DNA of 64,000 nucleotides from assembly GCF_041224545.1 (NCBI RefSeq), contig NZ_JBGFGP010000166.1, forward strand, positions 248,001 through 312,000, given 5' to 3'. The translations under genes were made by a program, and so were the position numbers. This DNA is from Sedimentitalea sp041224545 (lineage in GTDB: Bacteria > Pseudomonadota > Alphaproteobacteria > Rhodobacterales > Rhodobacteraceae). How positions within the stretch are numbered: position 1 is the first letter of the stretch; the number at the start of each line of letters is the position of its first letter. Of the stretch, positions 60,176-64,000 are shown piece by piece. The notes beneath the pieces were generated by a model, which had not been told where the DNA came from, made no database searches, and saw only the letters and a list, made by a program, of their open reading frames with translations.

Positions 60176-61068
60176 AGAGGGTTATCTCCTGAAACATAGG
60201 TTGCGGCAGCGTGCAGCGCCCGGCTGAGCGCAACATCACGCCCGGCACCGGCGGCTTCGGCGGCAATATGTGCGGCCATGAAGGTATCGCCCGCGCCGGT
60301 GACGCGGGTCACCAGCACTTCGGGCGGGGTCTGGCAGATGAGATCGTCCGCGTCCGCCTCGGTGGCGGGGTTGCCACCATCGGTCACCAGAACCTTGAGC
60401 GCACCGCGCGACAGCAGCCCGATCGCGGCGTCGCGCGATGTGCTGAACTCTGTCTGGCAGAGCAGCCCGGCCTCTTCGAGGTTGAGGTAGAGCGTGGCGC
60501 GGCGGTGGTTGAGAAAGGGCAGCAAGCGTTCCGCCTTGCCCGGCGAGGCGGGCGCGACACGCAGGTCGGCAGCGGCAAATGCCGGGCTTTGCGCGATTTT
60601 CTCGAGCAGGGAATGGGTCAGGTTGCCGTCCAGCGCGACATGTCCCTGATAGGGCGCGGTCTCTGAACCGAGGGTCCCGTCGGTCAGCGGGCGAATAATC
60701 TTGTCACCCGCCGCTTCGAGCGAATGGGCATCGGCGATGGCCGCGATCAGCCCGTTTGCGCCCTCGACCGCCATGTAACGATCCGTGGGCAGGTCGTCGG
60801 AGCGATAGATATGTTCGGTGTTCATGCCCAGGTCGCCGCATGCGCCAACCAGCTCGTCCCCTTCGGCATCGCGGCCGATCGCGGTGAGCAGGACGGGACG
60901 CAGTCCAAAGCGCGCCAGCGTCATGGCGATGTTCATCGCGACCCCACCGGGCAGGCGGGTGATCCGGCCGGGTACGTCCGATCCCTGCCGCATGTGGCTG
61001 GCGGAACGGCCGATCACGTCCCAGAGGACGCTACCGATGCACAGGACGGGGGCGGTTGAACCGTTCAT
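60172..61068 (-). CDS. psuK: PfkB-family kinase, probable pseudouridine kinase
   Basis: A 298-residue PfkB sugar kinase. The N-terminal VLCIGSVLWDVIGRS and RLPGGVAMNIAMTLARFG and the C-terminal signature VTRVTGAGDTFMAAHIA (catalytic Asp in GAGD) are complete. Its overlap with psuG makes pseudouridine phosphorylation the likely role. The start at 61068 gives MNGSTAPVLCIG; the upstream open frame to 61197 overlaps the next gene's stop. A 125-base gap separates it from the ThiE-like gene upstream. Confidence 0.9.
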   Translation of the reverse strand: MNGSTAPVLCIGSVLWDVIGRSASHMRQGSDVPGRITRLPGGVAMNIAMTLARFGLRPVLLTAIGRDAEGDELVGACGDLGMNTEHIYRSDDLPTDRYMAVEGANGLIAAIADAHSLEAAGDKIIRPLTDGTLGSETAPYQGHVALDGNLTHSLLEKIAQSPAFAAADLRVAPASPGKAERLLPFLNHRRATLYLNLEEAGLLCQTEFSTSRDAAIGLLSRGALKVLVTDGGNPATEADADDLICQTPPEVLVTRVTGAGDTFMAAHIAAEAAGAGRDVALSRALHAAATYVSGDNPL

Positions 61069-61193
61069 AGCCTGCCTTGTGCCGTCAAACCGGTCCGGGC
61101 GCAAGCCGCCGGAGTTGCGATGTCGGGGCCTGGTCCCTGGGGCTTGTGTCCACTGGACCGGTTGCGGTGCGAGCAGCGCGCCGGTTCTCGGGA

Positions 61194-61823
61194 TCAACCC
61201 GTCTGATCGATTGCCTGCCGCAACGTCGCAAGCGCCGCAACCGGATCATCCGCCGACCAGATTTCCTCGCCAATGCCAAAGAAATCGGTGACGGGGGTGA
61301 GGTTGCGCAGCACGTCGACAGACAGACCGCCTTCGGCGACCACCGGCACCTCGATCATTTCGGACCACCATTCAAACAGGTCGCGATCCGCGATGGTTCC
61401 GTCGCCCAGTGCGGTCGCGCCGACCGGGCCGAAACTGACATAATCCGCACCCGCTTCTCCGGCGGTCAACCCGTCATGGCGCGAGGCGGCGCAGAAACTT
61501 CCCACGATGGCGTCTGGCCCCAGAGCCTTGCGCGCGGCCCGTACCGAACGGGCGGCGTCGGTCAGATGAACGCCATCCAGCCCGAGCCGCTCGGCCAGAA
61601 CCACATGATCATCAATGACGAGGGCGACGTCGCGGGCGTGGGTGATTTCGCGCAAGCCATCCGCCGCGCGTGCGACTCGATCCTCGTCGCGGCTCGTCAA
61701 CGCCAGGCGCACACAGGCGATCTCGCATGAGTCCATAACCCGCGCCAGTGTTGTGCAAAACGCTTCGGGTTCAAGGACCGGCGGCGTTGAGAGATAGATC
61801 TGCGGCTTGTCGGGGCTGTCCAT
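61194..61823 (-). CDS. ThiE-like protein with degenerate active site
   Basis: A 209-residue TIM-barrel protein of the thiamine-phosphate-synthase family. Recognisable parts are GLDGVHLTDAARSVRAARKALGPDAIVGSFCAASRHDG and GADYVSFGPV. Several motifs of true ThiE are missing: the N-terminal strand ends in STPP instead of VTDR, QLREK is replaced by VRLAL, NDR by IDD, and PTxTK after GPV by GATALGDG. It may bind a related phosphorylated ligand but is unlikely to make thiamine phosphate. It is upstream of psuK-psuG in the same direction. Confidence 0.8.
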   Translation of the reverse strand: MDSPDKPQIYLSTPPVLEPEAFCTTLARVMDSCEIACVRLALTSRDEDRVARAADGLREITHARDVALVIDDHVVLAERLGLDGVHLTDAARSVRAARKALGPDAIVGSFCAASRHDGLTAGEAGADYVSFGPVGATALGDGTIADRDLFEWWSEMIEVPVVAEGGLSVDVLRNLTPVTDFFGIGEEIWSADDPVAALATLRQAIDQTG

Positions 61824-61954
61824 CGAAATCTTCCTTGCAGTGTTTCGCGGTGGTTTAGCGGATCATCCGTTGGATGGAAACGTCATTGCCCGAACCGTGT
61901 TCGCCTGCCGCCGGGTGCAGGTTCTGTCAAACCGGGACATATCGGGCGTGTGAA

Positions 61955-62269
61955 GGGGGAAAGTGCAGGCTTCTGTTGCCAGGTGCCTGCGAACCCCGCC
62001 TTACGCGGCTAGGCGCAAGGGCTTAAGTTTCGGTCTTGTTACTGCTTACGCAGCAACGGCAACCGGAGCACGATTGTCATTTGCAATTGTACTGTTTTCG
62101 CCGGTAACGGTGGCAGACCGCCGAGACAAAGCTAACCCCTTTAGACGTTCGTCGATCCTATTTCGGCCCCATGATCCTCAAATGAAGGATGTTGGTGGAG
62201 CCGCCGGGTACCGCCCCCGGGTCCGATCCGCTTATTGCGAGCGCGTTTATGTCCATAGTCCCGAAGGAC
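61955..62269 (-). ncRNA. ssrA: Transfer-messenger RNA, circularly permuted two-piece form
   Basis: On the minus strand the acceptor piece comes first and ends in GGCGGCTCCACCA (3' end at 62193). A 22-base intervening segment follows, then the coding piece begins with GGGGCCGAAATAGGATCGACG near 62170. The tag frame at 62084-62046 reads ANDNRAPVAVAA then TAA, the alphaproteobacterial tmRNA tag. A hairpin GCAGGC/GCCTGC near 61990-61965 probably marks the end. The order (acceptor before mRNA part) is the permuted arrangement known in alphaproteobacteria. It rescues stalled ribosomes with SmpB. Confidence 0.93.
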
Positions 62270-62275
62270 ACGCAT

Positions 62276-62304
62276 AATATAGGCAGGCAAGAGCGGGGAT
62301 GCAA
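62276..62304 (-). promoter_or_regulatory. ssrA: Promoter of ssrA
   Basis: Read on the minus strand, TTGCAT (62304-62299) and TATATT (62281-62276) are separated by exactly 17 bases. The transcription start would be near 62269, just ahead of the GTCC-TTCG-GGAC hairpin of the acceptor piece. Confidence 0.7.
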
Positions 62305-62367
62305 TTGGTGTTGATCGGTAAAACCGGCAAACCCGACTGCCGGCCTTCCCCGTCCGGATGCCGGGCG

Positions 62368-63120
62368 CTAGCCCTTCCCGGTTCTTGCGCGCGCGGCAAA
62401 GACGGTCTGGGCGAGCGTGAGGGTTTCGCATTCGAGCGCGGTGAGAGCGGTGCTCGCGGCAGGACCGTCCCCGGCTTCGATCGCGTCGGCGATATCCGTG
62501 TGCAGCCTGACGATGGCTTCGCGCGAGCGGGCAGAGAAGGTGATCATGTTCATCAGGGGCTGCATCGCTTCGACCGCGCCAGCCAGTTGATAGGACAGGA
62601 CCGGGTTTCCGGCCCCGTCCACCAAAGCCCGGTGAAACGCGACGTCGGAGATGCAGAATGCCTCATCGGTCAGCCCGGGCTGTTGCTGTCGGAAGATCTC
62701 GGCGCGCATTGTGGCCAGATGGTCGGCCGTGCGCCGGCGCGCCGACAAGGTGGCACAGGCGCGTTCCATCGCGTAACGGGCCTCGCAGGCGGTTTCGAAG
62801 CTGACCGCGTTCATCGAGAGCAACAGTGTCGCGGTGGTGATATGTTGCGCGTAGGCTTCGGGGTAACTGAGCCGATTGACAAAGGCCCCGCCGGACGCGC
62901 CGCGTTGCGTGCGGATCAGGGACTGCGCCGCCAGGCGTTTGAGCGCCTCGCGCACCGTGGGGCGCGACACGGCGAAATGGTCGGCCAGTTCGGATTCCGA
63001 GGGCAAGCGTTCATCGACGATCAGTTCGCCGCCCATGATGGCATCGCGAATGGCCTGCGCGATCTGCGCGGACAGATCCACATTGCTGTTCGGATCAATT
63101 TGCATCGGGGCATTTTTCAT
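62368..63120 (-). CDS. GntR/FadR-family regulator (FCD domain), dmdA neighbour
   Basis: A 250-residue regulator. The wHTH is at about 18-80 (AQIAQAIRDAIMGGELIVDERLPSESELADHFAVSRPTVREALKRLAAQSLI), followed by an FCD domain (AYAMERACATLSARRR, DVAFHRALVDGAGNPVLSYQL, REAIVRLHTDIADAIEAGD) that binds a carboxylate ligand and a metal. It is divergent from dmdA across 231 bases, with two tandem TGTCTGACA-type sites between. In Ruegeria a GntR gene next to dmdA is known as part of the DMSP locus. It probably represses dmdA or itself. Confidence 0.9.
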   Translation of the reverse strand: MKNAPMQIDPNSNVDLSAQIAQAIRDAIMGGELIVDERLPSESELADHFAVSRPTVREALKRLAAQSLIRTQRGASGGAFVNRLSYPEAYAQHITTATLLLSMNAVSFETACEARYAMERACATLSARRRTADHLATMRAEIFRQQQPGLTDEAFCISDVAFHRALVDGAGNPVLSYQLAGAVEAMQPLMNMITFSARSREAIVRLHTDIADAIEAGDGPAASTALTALECETLTLAQTVFAARARTGKG

Positions 63121-63121
63121 T

Positions 63122-63148
63122 TGTCTGACATTTAAAAGTCTGACATTT
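63122..63148. promoter_or_regulatory. Tandem GntR operators
   Basis: GTCTGACATTT occurs twice (63123-63133 and 63138-63148), 15 bases apart. Each contains a GTC-T-GAC palindrome (TGTCTGACA and AGTCTGACA), the shape bound by FadR-type GntR proteins. They lie 2 bases upstream of the GntR start and 205 bases before dmdA. Confidence 0.6.
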
Positions 63149-63151
63149 GAA

Positions 63152-63352
63152 ATGCAAGAGATGAGTCGGCATCAAAGGGGGCATGCCCGTGACGCAGCCT
63201 GGCAATGGGATCGGGTCCGATATTTGGGCCGCCTTGCCCTGCGGGCGGAGGCGGTTCTGTTCGATGGTTGTACGGACGGCGCCCGACCTGAACCTGCGCA
63301 ACGGGCTGCGACCGTGAGCGATATCGTTGTCATGCCAGAGGAGGAACACTGA
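63152..63352 (+). CDS. Possible small upstream ORF coupled to dmdA
   Basis: A 66-codon frame starts at an ATG 4 bases after the second operator and ends in TGATG that overlaps the dmdA start. It has no family likeness and contains many Arg/Ala residues. The precise TGATG overlap could mean translational coupling; it could also be chance. I report it at low confidence. Confidence 0.2.
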   Translation: MQEMSRHQRGHARDAAWQWDRVRYLGRLALRAEAVLFDGCTDGARPEPAQRAATVSDIVVMPEEEH

Positions 63353-64000
63353 TGGCTGCCCCATTGTTGTCACCGTCGAACAGGTTGCGGCGAACGCCTT
63401 TTTCCGAAGGGGTCGAGGGCGCCGGGGTCAGGGCCTATACGGTCTATAACCGCATGTTGTTGCCGACGGTGTTCCGCAGCGTTCAGGAGGATTATCACCA
63501 CCTCAAGGAGGCGGTGCAGGTCTGGGACGTGTCCTGCGAGCGCCAGGTTGAGCTGCGCGGACCGGACGCGGCGCGGCTGATGCAGATGCTGACCCCGCGC
63601 GATCTGCGGAGCATGACCGTGGGACAGTGTCTTTATGTCCCGATCGTCGATGAGACGGGTGGCATGCTCAACGATCCGGTGGCCGTCAAGCTGGCGGAGG
63701 ACCGGTGGTGGATTTCAATCGCGGACAGCGATCTGCTCTATTGGGTGAAGGCGACGGCGCTTGGCTGGCGGCTCGATGTGCTGGTGGATGAACCGGATGT
63801 TTCACCGCTCGCCGTTCAGGGGCCGAAATCCGATGAGCTGATGGCGCGGGTCTTTGGTGACGCGGTGCGTGATATCCGCTTTTTCCGCTTCGGTCGCTTC
63901 GACTTCCAGGGCCGGGAGATGGTGATCGCGCGCTCGGGCTATTCCAGGCAGGGCGGCTTTGAGATCTATGTCGAAGGGGGCGACATCGGAATGCCGCTGT
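63352..64000 (+). CDS. dmdA: Dimethylsulfoniopropionate demethylase DmdA, N-terminal part (cut by window edge)
   Basis: The first 216 codons of a GcvT-fold THF-dependent demethylase. It starts MAAPLLSPSNRLRRTPFSEGV and carries VYNRMLLPTVFRSVQEDYHHLKEAVQVWDVSCERQVELRGPDAARLMQMLTPRDLR (shown as overlapping parts of the N-domain), DETGGMLNDPVAVKLAEDRWWISIADSD and FGRFDFQGREMVIARSGYSRQGGFEIYVEGGDIG. These match DmdA rather than glycine-cleavage GcvT. It removes one methyl group from DMSP, forming methylmercaptopropionate and methyl-THF. The ribosome site GAGGAGGAAC is strong. Confidence 0.92.
   Translation, partial: MAAPLLSPSNRLRRTPFSEGVEGAGVRAYTVYNRMLLPTVFRSVQEDYHHLKEAVQVWDVSCERQVELRGPDAARLMQMLTPRDLRSMTVGQCLYVPIVDETGGMLNDPVAVKLAEDRWWISIADSDLLYWVKATALGWRLDVLVDEPDVSPLAVQGPKSDELMARVFGDAVRDIRFFRFGRFDFQGREMVIARSGYSRQGGFEIYVEGGDIGMPL

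Noticed and set aside
61963..62431. Open frames 61963-62277 (+) and 62141-62431 (-)
   Set aside because: They lie in and around the tmRNA gene; conserved RNA features explain the sequence better.
1..64000. CRISPR array, insertion sequence, prophage or transposase
   Set aside because: No regularly spaced direct repeats, no transposase or integrase motifs, and no long terminal inverted repeats were seen.

Overview
The window is GC-rich, densely coding bacterial DNA from what looks like a marine Rhodobacteraceae (Roseobacter-group alphaproteobacterium). The evidence is a circularly permuted two-piece tmRNA whose tag reads ANDNRAPVAVAA, an F1 ATPase zeta subunit (DUF1476), RNase E with an acidic insertion inside its S1 domain, ribosomal protein L21 with a helix-hairpin-helix tail, a split B12-dependent methionine synthase, saccharopine dehydrogenases as two adjacent genes, and a DMSP demethylase gene (dmdA) at the right edge. 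I see no insertion sequence, prophage, CRISPR array or rRNA. Nearly everything is chromosomal housekeeping or catabolic sequence.

Layout. 0-1.1 kb: the end of an ECF sigma factor operon with a small one-TM protein and a CnrX/ZraP-like periplasmic sensor, then tRNA-Ile2(CAU) on the minus strand. 1.4-4.3 kb: purM-purN and RNase D. 4.5-6.2 kb: two lipoproteins around sufE. 6.2-10.6 kb: DUF1638 protein, corrinoid protein, radical SAM protein, methyltransferase and homocysteine methyltransferase, which I read as parts of a split MetH. 10.8-13.0 kb: ATPase zeta and purC-purS-purQ. 13.1-16.2 kb: a DctB/DctD-type two-component pair whose regulator lacks the sigma-54 contact loop. 16.6-19.5 kb: rne. 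19.6-23.5 kb: a dispersed repeat, tusA, ccdA, a membrane hydrolase and a P450. 24.3-30.3 kb: trmJ, ctaA, M32 carboxypeptidase, aspartate aminotransferase, XRE regulator, sdhE and a MarR regulator. 30.7-34.2 kb: phosphatase, GST and both saccharopine dehydrogenases. 34.6-42.0 kb: a catabolic cluster with ureohydrolase, cupin, LysR regulator, FAD amine oxidase, aldehyde dehydrogenase and Na+ symporter. 42.1-46.6 kb: a sugar aminotransferase, tandem DUF2059 proteins, and rplU-rpmA with promoter, leader and terminator. 46.9-56.2 kb: GNAT, TPR protein, second copy of the repeat, MFS exporter, K+ channel/FrnE-like/acyl-CoA ligase chain, XRE-cupin regulator and an orphan family-5 solute-binding protein. 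56.3-62.3 kb: a candidate small RNA, bdhA, patatin, DUF502 protein, psuG-psuK, a ThiE-like protein and ssrA. 62.4-64 kb: a GntR regulator divergent from dmdA with a tandem operator between them.

How the genes may work together. DmdA moves a methyl group from DMSP to tetrahydrofolate, and the corrinoid/homocysteine methyltransferase pair is the kind of system that can use methyl-THF for methionine, so one-carbon and sulfur metabolism join the two ends of the window (inference). The 34.6-42.0 kb cluster looks like a complete uptake-hydrolysis-oxidation route for a guanidino compound or polyamine; the substrate cannot be read from sequence. The signals I consider least ordinary are the 101-bp repeat pair, the small RNA with its own promoter and terminator, the GAFTGA-less DctD, the ThiE homologue lacking its active-site motifs, and the tandem GntR operator at dmdA.
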